The notes under the pieces: model-generated
Database searches by the model: none
What the model saw: only the letters and a program-made list of their open reading frames with translations
Told to the model about the DNA's origin: nothing
Translations under genes and position numbers: made by a program
In this document: piece by piece, positions 52,730 to 61,148 of the stretch
How the letters are laid out: every line of letters begins with the position of its first letter
How positions within the stretch are numbered: position 1 is the stretch's first letter
Assembly (NCBI GenBank): GCA_021414245.1
Contig: JAIOOU010000015.1
Coordinates: 310,001 to 374,000 of the forward strand
Reading direction: 5' to 3'
Source of the DNA: Chloroflexota bacterium
Lineage (GTDB): Bacteria; Chloroflexota; Anaerolineae; Anaerolineales; Villigracilaceae
Length of the DNA: 64,000 nucleotides

Positions 52730-52855
52730 GGTTAAGTTATCTGCAGATCATGTTCTTTCAAGGCTTTCTATTTCGCCCTTGATTTCAGCGATATAATCCC
52801 AATATCATACCTGAGCGACGCACCGTCACCCATAATGAGCAGGATGGAGCGAAAT

Positions 52856-53242
52856 ATGGAATATACAATCCGGCACAGGGAAGATCAAAACATCATCATT
52901 GCCACTGCCAGAGGGGGATTGGATCCAAAGATCGAAAATCTGATGGTTCGCGGGATCATGGAGGCGGTTGGCTCAACCGGAAGCACAAGAGTACTCCTGG
53001 ATATCCGGGAGCTTCAATATGAGCTGACCATGTCCCGCATCTTTGAGCGAACTCAGGAAGTGTTGAAGCAACGCGAGGAATTTAAACACGTCAGCAGGAA
53101 GGTTGCAATCTTATATCCGTCAGCAGATCCCAAGATCGACGAAAACAGCAGATTCTTTGAGACCGTGGCTAGAAATCGCGGTCTGCCCTACCGCGCATTC
53201 AGGGATATGGAGAGCGCCCTGGAATGGCTGACAGGTACATAA
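52856..53242 (+). CDS. STAS/SpoIIAA-like small protein
   Basis: A 128-residue protein with an alpha/beta pattern like SpoIIAA-type STAS domains: IRHREDQNIIIATARGGLD, then VLLDIRELQYELTMSR as the central strand and helix, then VAILYPSADPKIDEN and RAFRDMESALEWL. The phosphorylatable serine of anti-anti-sigma factors is not evident. Its role could be protein-protein signalling. ATG codons at 52835, 52844 and 52856 are in frame; GGAG six bases before 52856 decides the last. Confidence 0.55.
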   Translation: MEYTIRHREDQNIIIATARGGLDPKIENLMVRGIMEAVGSTGSTRVLLDIRELQYELTMSRIFERTQEVLKQREEFKHVSRKVAILYPSADPKIDENSRFFETVARNRGLPYRAFRDMESALEWLTGT

Positions 53243-53311
53243 ATTGAATAAATAATGGGAACCGGGACTTTAAAAAATCCTGCCGAAAACTTCGCATTTT
53301 CAGATTAGGCA

Positions 53312-53340
53312 TTGAAAACCGCTGTGAATTGTTTTATACT
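53312..53340 (+). promoter_or_regulatory. Promoter of the FHA gene
   Basis: TTGAAA (53312-53317) and TATACT (53335-53340) separated by 17 bp, 38 bp before the ATG at 53379. Confidence 0.7.
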
Positions 53341-53378
53341 CTTCCCAAGGAGCGGCCCCAACCGGGGCTTGTAGAGGG

Positions 53379-53846
53379 ATGGACCAACCAAATATCACGC
53401 CACCAGAAAATAATGAAAATCCGGGAATGGAAATCTCCATCCCCGAAAATGTTTTTTTAATCTTTCAGGGTGTAAAAGCAATCCCTTTAAACCAGGCGGT
53501 CACCAGCATCGGCCGGAGCCACGACAACACTGTCGTGATCGATGACCCGCGCATTTCAAGACACCACCTGGAGATCCGGGTTGTCCAGGAAAGTTTCGTG
53601 GTTTTCGATCTGCATTCCACCGGCGGAACCTATATTAATGGCCAGCGCATCACCCAGGGTCTGCTTTATCCCGGCGATTTGATCTCCCTCGCCGGGGTCA
53701 ACCTGGTGTTCATGCAGGACCAGTTGCTGCCGGGACGCGGCAAATCCGACACCACCCCGATTGGCCCCGGGGTTCATTCCACTGCTATTTTCCAATCCTC
53801 CATGACCAGCAAGAACATCAAGGATGCCAGGAAAAAATCGCCCTGA
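53379..53846 (+). CDS. FHA-domain protein
   Basis: A 155-residue protein almost wholly one forkhead-associated domain (residues about 30-115): TSIGRSHDNTVVIDDPRISRHHLEI, then STGGTYINGQRI and GDLISLAGVNLVF. The Arg in IGRS, the Ser in ISRHH and the Asn in YINGQ are the phosphothreonine-binding residues and are present, so it should bind Thr-phosphorylated partners. N- and C-terminal tails are polar. No Ser/Thr kinase is in the window. The adjacent minus-strand gene encodes a TIR protein. Confidence 0.85.
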   Translation: MDQPNITPPENNENPGMEISIPENVFLIFQGVKAIPLNQAVTSIGRSHDNTVVIDDPRISRHHLEIRVVQESFVVFDLHSTGGTYINGQRITQGLLYPGDLISLAGVNLVFMQDQLLPGRGKSDTTPIGPGVHSTAIFQSSMTSKNIKDARKKSP

Positions 53847-53871
53847 TATCCTGTTCGGACGGGGGATGTGA

Positions 53872-55467
53872 TCATTTTCCTTTATACGGAAACCAGCGGG
53901 TCAAGTCGGCAAAATTCCAGATTGCAAATAGACTGATCAAAACAATCCCCAGGGCAAAGCTGAGGGGTAGAAAAATAATGATATAGCCCCGGGTCAATTC
54001 CGGTTTAACAGCCCCGGTCAACACCAGGATGACATTGGTAATGTATATGGTTTGAACAAATCCGATCAACCCGATCCACAGGACCGAGAGGATCAGCCGT
54101 CCCAGGGAGGCAAGTTTTCCCTGCCGGCGGATCAAGGCGCGCCTTGTGTTGAAAACCGCGCGCACGATCAGGATCGAAAGAATGGCATTGATGATCAAAA
54201 AGGGGGCCAGGCTGTCGTACTCCAGGAATTGTTTATAAAATTCAAGCCAGAGCGGTATCCAAATGCTGATCGAAAAGAAAGCCAGAAGCGTAAGGAAATA
54301 ATCCAGCATCTGAATGATGCGCGGATAAACAGCCTGGTTGCTGATCGGAATAACGCCCAGCGCCTTCATCAGCTTTGCAGGTTCTGGCAGCAGGATGGCA
54401 AGATTTTTTAAATTCCTCAGGCCCCGGCGAAAATCGATCCATTGAATGCGCTGGAGGGACTCCTCCTCAATGACCGTGTCCTGGACAATGATCGGATACA
54501 CCATCTGCTTTTCCGGGTCCATGGAAGTTGTGTTCCTGTAGCGGGATACGATCAGAAAACTGACCTGCGCCCCGGCTGCATCAGGGACCTGGGGATGGCC
54601 GTATTTTTTCAAACCGTTACTGATCGCCTCGGCAAACTTCCGGTCTTCGGGGGCATGCTCAATATAAAAGGGAATCGGCGCCGGCTGACTGATCCCGGGT
54701 CGGTACCGGACAGACCGAGGGGCGGAGGCGCCGGGCTTTCCCCAGGCACGCATTCCTCTGGAGGAAAGTAAAAACAACATGGCAGGCGCCGCCAGAAAAC
54801 TGATCAGCATGCAATACGTGATCGGAACGTTGGTGAATTTATAAGGCAGGAAAAAGGACCAGCTCAACACCAGGATGACCGGCAGCGTGATCACGGCAAA
54901 ACGGACCCTGTAAAAATAAAGATCCCGATTCAAAACATGAAAGGGGAGCGGAATCAACAGAATCGGAATGAACAGGGTCCACCAGGCGGGCAGGGAGATG
55001 GCGGCCATCAGCAAACTGAGAAAAAAAGATGCCCATACCGTCAACGAGGTCCGAAATCCCCTTTGCGGGGCCGGGGCTTTCACCGGGGCCGGGTTATCAA
55101 GCAGGTCGCGCAATTGGCGGATGTTTTTCCCAAAGGCGCCTCGAAAATCCATCCATTCACAATCCTGCAGGAACGCCGGAAGCACTACGGCTTCAAAAAT
55201 GACGAGCAGGATGCGTTTCTTTTGTTCAAGGGCATGTTGAATTTCCAATCCCACGTTTTTCGATTCGAGTGATGCCTTGGACACCACCAGTAAAAAAATA
55301 TCCGCATGTTCAATGCCGGCCAGAATTTGCTCCAACCAGGGCCGGCCGGGGATCAGGCTCTGATAGTCCACCCAGACATTGACTTGGTTGTCATCCAGTG
55401 CATCGGATAACAGGTCCACAAAAGACGCTTCGCGGCGGGAATAGCTGATAAAGACGTTTTTGTTCAT
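53872..55467 (-). CDS. Membrane protein with two TIR-like domains
   Basis: A 531-residue protein. Residues 1-125 are a TIR domain: NVFISYSRREASFVDLLSDAL, VWVDYQSLIPGRPW, DIFLLVVSKASLESKNVGLE, with Glu75 in the place of the catalytic glutamate of NAD-cleaving TIRs, and the closing WMDFRG. Helices at about 143-180, 190-210 and 215-236 follow. Residues about 265-365 are a second, more divergent TIR-like domain (PIPFYIEHAPEDRKFAEAIS, VSFLIVSRYRNTTS, IQWIDFRRG), whose catalytic glutamate is not obvious. Four more helices end the protein. Such a double TIR on a membrane core is unusual. It may be a stress or phage-defence protein, or a signalling adaptor; no companion effector is obvious. Confidence 0.75.
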   Translation of the reverse strand: MNKNVFISYSRREASFVDLLSDALDDNQVNVWVDYQSLIPGRPWLEQILAGIEHADIFLLVVSKASLESKNVGLEIQHALEQKKRILLVIFEAVVLPAFLQDCEWMDFRGAFGKNIRQLRDLLDNPAPVKAPAPQRGFRTSLTVWASFFLSLLMAAISLPAWWTLFIPILLIPLPFHVLNRDLYFYRVRFAVITLPVILVLSWSFFLPYKFTNVPITYCMLISFLAAPAMLFLLSSRGMRAWGKPGASAPRSVRYRPGISQPAPIPFYIEHAPEDRKFAEAISNGLKKYGHPQVPDAAGAQVSFLIVSRYRNTTSMDPEKQMVYPIIVQDTVIEEESLQRIQWIDFRRGLRNLKNLAILLPEPAKLMKALGVIPISNQAVYPRIIQMLDYFLTLLAFFSISIWIPLWLEFYKQFLEYDSLAPFLIINAILSILIVRAVFNTRRALIRRQGKLASLGRLILSVLWIGLIGFVQTIYITNVILVLTGAVKPELTRGYIIIFLPLSFALGIVLISLFAIWNFADLTRWFPYKGK

Positions 55468-55500
55468 CGGGAGTCCTGTTTACCAATAAATAAAGTGGGG

Positions 55501-56067
55501 CTATTTTAAATTTCCAACCAGGTCCAGTTCCGGCGCGATCGTGCGCATGGCGGTAATGACATTGGCGACATGCTCCCAAAGTTCCACACCCAGGACCTGC
55601 GCGGCATGTTCCATTTCTCCGCGGTCCGTGCCGGCGGCAAAGGCCTTGTCCTTCCATTTCTTTTTTACAGAGGAGGCTTCCAAATCATATAACGACCTCG
55701 AAGGACGCACCAACGCAACAGCGGTGATCAAACCCGTCACCTCATCACATGCGGCAATTGCTTTTCTCCGAATGGTATCCCGGGGCTGTCCCAGGTGATC
55801 TGCATGGCTGAGAATGTCCTGAATGATCTCCTCGCTCAGGCCGCGCTCCCGCAGGATGGGCGCGCCCGCCTGGGGATGTTCCTCCAGGGTGGGATGGATC
55901 TCCCAGTCAAAATCATGCAGCAGACCAATCAGCCCCCAGGTCTCAACATCCTCCCCATACTTCCCGGCATAGAAACGCATGGCGGCTTCCACCGACAACA
56001 TGTGCCGCACCAAACCTTCGTTTTTGACATATTCACGCACAAGGGCAAGAGCTTCTTCACGAGTCAT
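55501..56067 (-). CDS. HD-domain metal-dependent hydrolase
   Basis: A 188-residue HD-superfamily protein. The metal ligands are H22 (VRHMLSVE), the HD pair H51-D52 (GLLHDFDWEIHP), H88 and H91 in SHADHLG, and an aspartate in AACDEVTGLI near 108. The closest relatives I know are HDIG-type proteins of unknown substrate; nucleotide phosphate ester hydrolysis is a general guess. A strong AGGAGAAATC precedes the ATG. It is on the same strand as the TIR gene, 33 bp upstream of it, so the two could be co-transcribed. Confidence 0.8.
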   Translation of the reverse strand: MTREEALALVREYVKNEGLVRHMLSVEAAMRFYAGKYGEDVETWGLIGLLHDFDWEIHPTLEEHPQAGAPILRERGLSEEIIQDILSHADHLGQPRDTIRRKAIAACDEVTGLITAVALVRPSRSLYDLEASSVKKKWKDKAFAAGTDRGEMEHAAQVLGVELWEHVANVITAMRTIAPELDLVGNLK

Positions 56068-56097
56068 GATTTCTCCTTGATCGATCTACCAATATTT

Positions 56098-56748
56098 TTA
56101 TTGCGGGATGGGTGCGGGTTCCCCCAGCACAGGCAGCGGTTTTGCAATTAATACGTCCCAGACTGCCTGAAAATTCGCGAATAATTCGCGCGTATGCCAG
56201 TATATCCGCGAGACTTTTCGGAAATAATGATTATTCGCCTCCACGCCTGTGGACTGCACCCCAAACCAATTGCACAAAAAGAGCGCGCGCGGCAGATGAA
56301 AGGATTGGGTCACCAGGATGGCCGAGTCCACCTGAAAAATGACATGGGCCCGATAACAGGTATCATAAGTGCGGCGGCCCGCATAGTCCAAAATTATATC
56401 TGTATCCGGCACGCCAAAACCAAGCGCATACTGACGCATGGCCTCGGGCTCATTGTATTCAACGATCCGGTTATCGCCGCTCATCAACAGCTTGTCGGCC
56501 CTGCCCAGTTGGTACAACTGCACTGCCGTCTCCACACGATCACGCAGCACGGGTCCGGCGGAACCATCCCGCAGCAGACCCGCGCCAAAAACAATTACAA
56601 CCCGGTCCGCAGGCACATTCTCCACGGTGAATGTGCGCGGTCCTGCAAATAGAAGGACGATCCATTTGGGCAGGAATAATCCGGCCGCGATCAGCAGACC
56701 GGACAGGAACGTCACACGCAGGATGAATTTCATCGTCTGAATGAACAT
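56098..56748 (-). CDS. YdcF/SanA-like DUF218 membrane protein
   Basis: A 216-residue protein: one N-terminal helix (about residues 9-30), then the DUF218 domain with VIVFGAGLLRDGSAGPVLRDRVETAVQLYQ, KLLMSGDNR, EAMRQYALGFGVPDTDIILDYAGRRTYDT and ILVTQSFHLPRALF. YdcF and SanA are implicated in envelope physiology in E. coli. Catalysis is unproven. A TTG at 56772 could extend the frame by eight codons and overlap the upstream gene; the ATG at 56748 is chosen but has no clear ribosome binding site. Confidence 0.75.
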   Translation of the reverse strand: MFIQTMKFILRVTFLSGLLIAAGLFLPKWIVLLFAGPRTFTVENVPADRVVIVFGAGLLRDGSAGPVLRDRVETAVQLYQLGRADKLLMSGDNRIVEYNEPEAMRQYALGFGVPDTDIILDYAGRRTYDTCYRAHVIFQVDSAILVTQSFHLPRALFLCNWFGVQSTGVEANNHYFRKVSRIYWHTRELFANFQAVWDVLIAKPLPVLGEPAPIPQ

Positions 56749-56764
56749 AAAAACCACAGGCGCG

Positions 56765-57772
56765 TTATTCAATCAACCCCGACAGGTCCAATCCGGAAGC
56801 GCTGACGAAGAGTGCGAAGTTTGTATATGCGGCATCCTCCACCACCTGCAATTCATCCACCCCGTACGCAGTCTGCATCGCGGATTTTCCGTCCGTCGTG
56901 AGCATCAGGTCAATGAAAGCGCGCTGCAACACCCGGCGCATTTCAACCGGCAGGGAGGTGGAGAGTGAAATGTTTTCATAGGGAATTAAATTGGGAATGC
57001 GCCAGATGACCATGACCCGTTCCATGACATCGGGGTAGCTTGCCTCCAGGATTGGCGATTGACGCGCATCGATGAAGGTCGCGCCAAAATCACAGATGTC
57101 GTCCGCATAGACGGCCCGCACGACGCTTGGCTGGCCCTCAAGAAACGCCCCGCTTCTTGTCCGGACCTGGGTCTGATTCAGCACTCCGAGCGGCACCACA
57201 TACCCCGACGGAGAGACCATGTCACTCCAGCAGGGTTTTTTATCTTGAAATTGTTTCAGAGCTTCCGCGGCTTCGGCAGTGTTTTCATTTCGTTCCGCAT
57301 TGAAATAGGGAACAAATCCACCATCGCGATTGGCAATGAATTGTGCACCGTAGACGATCTGGCCATCGCGCACGCTGGCAAGGATGGCTGTGACCAGGTC
57401 ATTCTGACGGGCCAGCAGGTATGCAAAGGGCGGGAGGACGGCGATCTGCGCGTTGCCTTTTCCAAACGCATCCACCAGGCTTGTCTGAGAGGCAGGGACG
57501 ATGGTGACCACCCTATACCCCGTCTGCGATTCGATGAATGCCGAAATGACATCCCCGGCTGCGATCACTTCTGCGTCCGGGTGGGCGGACGGGCTCAGGG
57601 CGAGGATCAAAGGGTTTTTTTCAGTACCAGGCTCGGCCGTGGCTTGAGGCGTGGCTGTCGGAGCAGACGCCGGCCCGGGAGTGGAAACAGGCGTGGGCGT
57701 CCCCACGGTCAATTGAACCGGGAATGAACACCCAAGGACGGCCAGACAAAGCGTGAGCAGGACTTTTTTCAT
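56765..57772 (-). CDS. PhnD-like phosphonate/phosphate-binding lipoprotein
   Basis: A 335-residue lipoprotein. The signal ends in lipobox LAVLGC, followed by a Pro/Thr/Ala-rich linker to about residue 48. The remainder resembles PhnD-type periplasmic binding proteins: LILALSPSAHPDAEVIAAGDVISAFIE, VVTIVPASQTSLVDAFGKGNAQIAVLPPFAYLLA, and GYVVPLGVLNQT with ARRSFVRA-like SVVRAVYADDICDFG. Cognate permease and ATPase genes are not adjacent, so it may bind a ligand for another system or act as a sensor. The ATG at 57772 is chosen because MKKVLL is a typical signal start. Confidence 0.75.
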   Translation of the reverse strand: MKKVLLTLCLAVLGCSFPVQLTVGTPTPVSTPGPASAPTATPQATAEPGTEKNPLILALSPSAHPDAEVIAAGDVISAFIESQTGYRVVTIVPASQTSLVDAFGKGNAQIAVLPPFAYLLARQNDLVTAILASVRDGQIVYGAQFIANRDGGFVPYFNAERNENTAEAAEALKQFQDKKPCWSDMVSPSGYVVPLGVLNQTQVRTRSGAFLEGQPSVVRAVYADDICDFGATFIDARQSPILEASYPDVMERVMVIWRIPNLIPYENISLSTSLPVEMRRVLQRAFIDLMLTTDGKSAMQTAYGVDELQVVEDAAYTNFALFVSASGLDLSGLIE

Positions 57773-57838
57773 CTTGCAGAATTGCATCGGCACAATCATA
57801 CTATGTTGCTATAATTGGATAAGTTGGAAAGGAAAATT

Positions 57839-58519
57839 ATGAAAAACAGTTTAAGCACAATCATGTCCATCCTGATTTTAATCGTACTGGCGGCAGGCGT
57901 TTATTTTATCGTACAAACCGTGCGCGAGAGCGCCGCCGCGGCCCAGGCGGCTGCGGCGGCTCCCTTCCAGGGTTTACAGCAGGCCAATGAATCCATGCAG
58001 ACGCAGGTCTCCCAGCTGTTGAACCCCACGCCCACCATCATTCCGGATCCGGTCACTTATATCAATGAGATCCGCGCCATTGCGCGCCTAGAGACCATCC
58101 AATACACCATTGAAAAGGTCATCACCGCCGAAGTGGGCCAGGGGACCTTCGGTTTCGCCTTCGGCGATAAATTGTTGTTCGTGGCACACGGCATTGTCAT
58201 CGCCGGCATTGACATGGAGAAACTGCAGCCCGGGGATATGCGGCTGGAGAACGGTGTTTTGTACGTGCGCCTGCCTGCCACGGAGATCTTCGTGGCCACC
58301 CTGGATAACGAAAAATCCTATGTTTATGACCGCGATACCGGTCTGCTGACCAAGGGCAGCATCGACCTGGAGACCCTTGCCCGCCAGTCCGCCGAGGATG
58401 AGATCCGCAAGGCCGCGCTGGAGGACGGCATTCTGACCCAGGGCCAGACAAACGCGGAGAATTATTTGTTGAAGTTCTTTACCGCGCTCGGATACAAGAC
58501 CGTATTATTCGAGCATTAG
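57839..58519 (+). CDS. DUF4230 membrane-anchored protein
   Basis: A 226-residue protein with one N-terminal helix (about residues 7-27), an Ala-rich stretch, a Pro/Thr-rich linker and a DUF4230 domain from about residue 78 (RLETIQYTIEKVITAEVGQ, GIVIAGIDMEKLQPGDM, VYVRLPATEIFVATLDNEKSYVYDRDTGLLTK). The domain's function is not known to me. The ATG at 57839 follows GGAAAGGAAAATT, identical to the leader of 47388. A TATAAT lies about 25 bp upstream (57813-57818). Divergent from the PhnD-like gene. Confidence 0.8.
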   Translation: MKNSLSTIMSILILIVLAAGVYFIVQTVRESAAAAQAAAAAPFQGLQQANESMQTQVSQLLNPTPTIIPDPVTYINEIRAIARLETIQYTIEKVITAEVGQGTFGFAFGDKLLFVAHGIVIAGIDMEKLQPGDMRLENGVLYVRLPATEIFVATLDNEKSYVYDRDTGLLTKGSIDLETLARQSAEDEIRKAALEDGILTQGQTNAENYLLKFFTALGYKTVLFEH

Positions 58520-58531
58520 GTCTGACAAAAC

Positions 58532-58563
58532 AAAAAAGAGGCTGAATGATCAGCCTCTTTTTT
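58532..58563. terminator. Bidirectional terminator
   Basis: AAAAAAGAGGCTGA (58532-58545) pairs with TCAGCCTCTTTTTT (58550-58563), 14 bp, between convergent genes. Confidence 0.85.
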
Positions 58564-58573
58564 GTTCCCGCAA

Positions 58574-59275
58574 TCAGGAATTACAACTGACCGGAATATT
58601 TACCTGTTGCGCCAGTTCATTGGGTGTGAGAATGTACAGCTTTACCCAGTATTCATTCGGCCCGCCGATCTGGTAATACTCATTGATCACCTGGGTTCCC
58701 GCCTCCTGAAAAACCAGGGTGCCCACATCCGATATGACCCCGGTGCTGGCTTCCCATTTCCAGGTCATCAAGGTTGGTCCATTGGTGGTGATCAATGCCT
58801 CCAGAAAAACGGTCTGTGGAAATTGGCTGCAATTCACCAGGATCCGGCTGGGTTCCACGCGCAAACTGAAATCTGTCACAGTGACAAAAGGAGGCTGGGT
58901 GACAGGCAGTTCACTCACCAGCCCGCTTGTCTCGACGACAGCAACAGACACCCAGCAAAAACCGTCGGGGTTGCCGGGATCGCGAATATACAACCAGCTG
59001 GATGCATCATTCCTGCCGATCACACGTGCAGATTGATCCTGATGCAGTTCATTGACAAGTGCGTATTCCGTGCCGGGACCCAATCTGCAATTTATCAATT
59101 CCTCCCTGACAACCAGGCTCATCCTGGTCTGTGTTGCTGTCGGGATCACTGTTGCCGTGGAAGCTGGAATTTCCGTATACGTGGGGGTGGCGGCCGGTGC
59201 AGGCGTTGGGCTATTGACATTACAGGCCGTCAACAGAATGGTAAAGAGACCTGCAAACAAAACAGGGCGATTCAT
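58574..59275 (-). CDS. SH3-like lipoprotein (NCR-GPG family) C
   Basis: A 233-residue lipoprotein, third member of the family. Lipobox LLTAC (Cys about 18), Thr/Pro/Ala linker, then NCRLGPGTEYALVNELHQDQ, WLYIRDP, and DGFCWVSVAVVE, with the same Cys pair. The rest is a beta-sandwich with two further Cys (VNCSQF and near the end PVSCNS). AAGGAGAAAA precedes the ATG at 59275 and decides the start. It is followed on the same strand upstream by the I42 inhibitor gene. Confidence 0.65.
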   Translation of the reverse strand: MNRPVLFAGLFTILLTACNVNSPTPAPAATPTYTEIPASTATVIPTATQTRMSLVVREELINCRLGPGTEYALVNELHQDQSARVIGRNDASSWLYIRDPGNPDGFCWVSVAVVETSGLVSELPVTQPPFVTVTDFSLRVEPSRILVNCSQFPQTVFLEALITTNGPTLMTWKWEASTGVISDVGTLVFQEAGTQVINEYYQIGGPNEYWVKLYILTPNELAQQVNIPVSCNS

Positions 59276-59313
59276 TTTTTCTCCTTGGAAAGAAAAGGCG
59301 ACCGGATGGTCGC

Positions 59314-59706
59314 CTACTTTACTGTAACAGTAAAAGTCACCTTTTGTTGCGGGCCCACAGCATCGTTCGAAGGGGGATAGTACGAAAGGGTGATATGAAC
59401 CTCGCCCGGCTTGACAGCCTTGAATATCCACACGTCACGTCCGCCCGAACCGGGCATGGCAGGTTCATCCGCGACATATTCATTTGAAACAAACTGAACA
59501 ATGGTCCCATCCAGTTCCTCATCCAGCTCCCAATGGTAGCCCGTGCCGGGATTTGAATCAAGAACAATCTTGAACTCATTGCCGGCCGTGGCTTCCAGGT
59601 TTTTTGCGGGATCGGATATGACAAGGTTGTTCTTTTGAGAATCAACCCTGCTTCCACAGGCGGTCAGGATGACTGCCATGCACAAATAAAGAAAAAATTT
59701 TTTCAT
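59314..59706 (-). CDS. Chagasin-like (I42) protease-inhibitor lipoprotein
   Basis: A 130-residue lipoprotein with lipobox LTAC (Cys17) and an immunoglobulin-like beta fold. Loops that enter cysteine-peptidase active sites in chagasin are present: NPGTGYHW (residues 52-59, the NPTTGY loop), GSGGRDVW (86-93, the GxGG loop), while the RPW loop near 109-116 is altered to YYPPSND. I42 inhibitors block papain-family peptidases. Being lipid-anchored outside the cell, it may protect from host or neighbour peptidases. The loss of RPW could change specificity. Confidence 0.8.
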   Translation of the reverse strand: MKKFFLYLCMAVILTACGSRVDSQKNNLVISDPAKNLEATAGNEFKIVLDSNPGTGYHWELDEELDGTIVQFVSNEYVADEPAMPGSGGRDVWIFKAVKPGEVHITLSYYPPSNDAVGPQQKVTFTVTVK

Positions 59707-59789
59707 GTCTGCCTCGAGATCAATTATAAATCCATCGCCGAATCAGGGCGTCACAGGTTCAAAAGAGGATAATTCATGTCGCAATTTTA

Positions 59790-59798
59790 TGCTATAAT
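59790..59798 (+). promoter_or_regulatory. Extended -10 promoter of the BNR gene
   Basis: TGCTATAAT (59790-59798) is an exact extended -10 element, 42 bp before the ATG at 59840, which has its own AAGGAGA ribosome binding site. Confidence 0.55.
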
Positions 59799-59839
59799 TA
59801 TTAGAACATATATTCTTATTTGGTCGGAAGGAGATTCCC

Positions 59840-61000
59840 ATGAGCAAAAAAGTATTGGTAATGGTTGGGACCAGCAAGGGTGGTTTTATCTTCAGCAGCG
59901 ACGCCAAACGGAAGAAGTGGCAGGCCGGTGACATTCATTTCAAAAGCTGGAATGTGATGCACATGCAAATGGACCCGCGTGACCGGCGATTGCACGCCGC
60001 GGCAAGCCATTTTGTATACGGCCCAACCACCCATTATTCGGATGATCTGGGAAAGACCTGGGTTCAGGCAAAGCAGGTACCGGCCATCCTGCGGCCATCA
60101 AAATCCGGCAGGCCATCCGGCACGGTGGATGAAGAGTTTCGTTCCTCTGCAGGGGAAAATGTAAAGGAAAAACCGGAAAAAATGATCAAGGTTTGGAATA
60201 TCACTCCGGGGCGCGCCAGCGAACCCAATGTGCTCTATGCGGGCGCCCAGCCCGCTTCGCTTTTCATTTCCAGGGATCGCGGTGAAACATGGGAGATGAA
60301 CGAACACTTCTTTGACCATCCGCAGCGCGGCGCCTGGTCACCGGGAAATGGCGGGCTGTGTCTTCACACCATTCTATTGGACCCGTCCAAAAAGGAGCGC
60401 ATGTACATCGCCGTATCGGCTGCAGGCTGTTACCGTACAGATGACGGTGGAGTGACCTGGGCCCCACACAATAAAAATGTGCGTGCGGATTTTCACCCTG
60501 AAAAATTTCCCGAGTTTGGGCAATGCGTGCATAAGATGGCCATGCATCCCAACCAACCAGAGGTGATCTACCAGCAAAACCATTGTGGTGTATATCGCAG
60601 CGACAACAGCGGCGAAGATTGGATCGATATCGGGGAAGGCAAACTGCCCGCCCGTTTTGGGTTTCCGATTGCCGTTCACCCGACCGATCCCCGGACCATT
60701 TATGTGGCACTCGAGGAAAGCGATGAGTACCGCATGAGCGTGGAAGGCCAGTTCGCGGTCTGGCGCAGCCGGGACGCGGGCGATTCATGGCAAAGGATGA
60801 CAAAAGGACTGCCTGAAAACGCCCACCTGGTGGTCTTGCGTGAGGCCATGTCAACGGATACTTTTGAGGATGCCGGAATATACATCGGCACGAATACAGG
60901 TCAGCTTTTTTACAGCCGCGATTCCGGCACAACCTGGGAGTTGATGGCTGATTATCTTCCCCCAATCTATTCAGTGGAAGCAGCCGTGTTGGAGGATTGA
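59840..61000 (+). CDS. BNR/sortilin-like beta-propeller protein
   Basis: A 386-residue soluble protein without a signal peptide, built of repeated beta blades. Asp-box-like motifs SRDRGETWEM, YRTDDGGVTWAP, YRSDNSGEDWID, WRSRDAGDSWQR and YSRDSGTTWELM are spaced about 60-70 residues apart. BNR/Asp-box propellers occur in sialidases, sortilins and PSII assembly factors; the sialidase catalytic triad is not visible. The name of such proteins in databases (exo-alpha-sialidase-like) would be misleading. GGAAGGAGATTCCC before the ATG is a strong ribosome binding site. Confidence 0.75.
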   Translation: MSKKVLVMVGTSKGGFIFSSDAKRKKWQAGDIHFKSWNVMHMQMDPRDRRLHAAASHFVYGPTTHYSDDLGKTWVQAKQVPAILRPSKSGRPSGTVDEEFRSSAGENVKEKPEKMIKVWNITPGRASEPNVLYAGAQPASLFISRDRGETWEMNEHFFDHPQRGAWSPGNGGLCLHTILLDPSKKERMYIAVSAAGCYRTDDGGVTWAPHNKNVRADFHPEKFPEFGQCVHKMAMHPNQPEVIYQQNHCGVYRSDNSGEDWIDIGEGKLPARFGFPIAVHPTDPRTIYVALEESDEYRMSVEGQFAVWRSRDAGDSWQRMTKGLPENAHLVVLREAMSTDTFEDAGIYIGTNTGQLFYSRDSGTTWELMADYLPPIYSVEAAVLED

Positions 61001-61008
61001 CCGGCACC

Positions 61009-61048
61009 AGCAAAAGGACGAAGGAAGGTTTTCCTTCGTCCTTTTGCT
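61009..61048 (+). terminator. Terminator after the BNR gene
   Basis: AGCAAAAGGACGAAGGAA (61009-61026) and TTCCTTCGTCCTTTTGCT (61031-61048) form an 18-bp perfect stem with loop GGTT. Confidence 0.85.
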
Positions 61049-61095
61049 TAATGACACAGGCGCAGAGCGGGACGAATCTCACGCTGATTTCATGA

Positions 61096-61124
61096 TTGCC
61101 CAATCCGAAGTTCACCCCTATAAT
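61096..61124 (+). promoter_or_regulatory. Promoter of lipoprotein 61149
   Basis: TTGCCC (61096-61101) and TATAAT (61119-61124) separated by 17 bp; the ATG at 61149 follows AAGGAGGATATC. Confidence 0.65.
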
Positions 61125-61148
61125 TCGACTAAGTCCAAGGAGGATATC

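Noticed and set aside
52835-52855. Earlier ATG starts for the STAS-like gene
   Set aside because: The GGAG ribosome binding site is positioned for 52856, and the extra residues add no fold element.
59840-61000. Sialidase activity for the BNR protein
   Set aside because: Only Asp-box repeats are seen. The arginine triad and nucleophile tyrosine region of sialidases, and a signal peptide, are missing.
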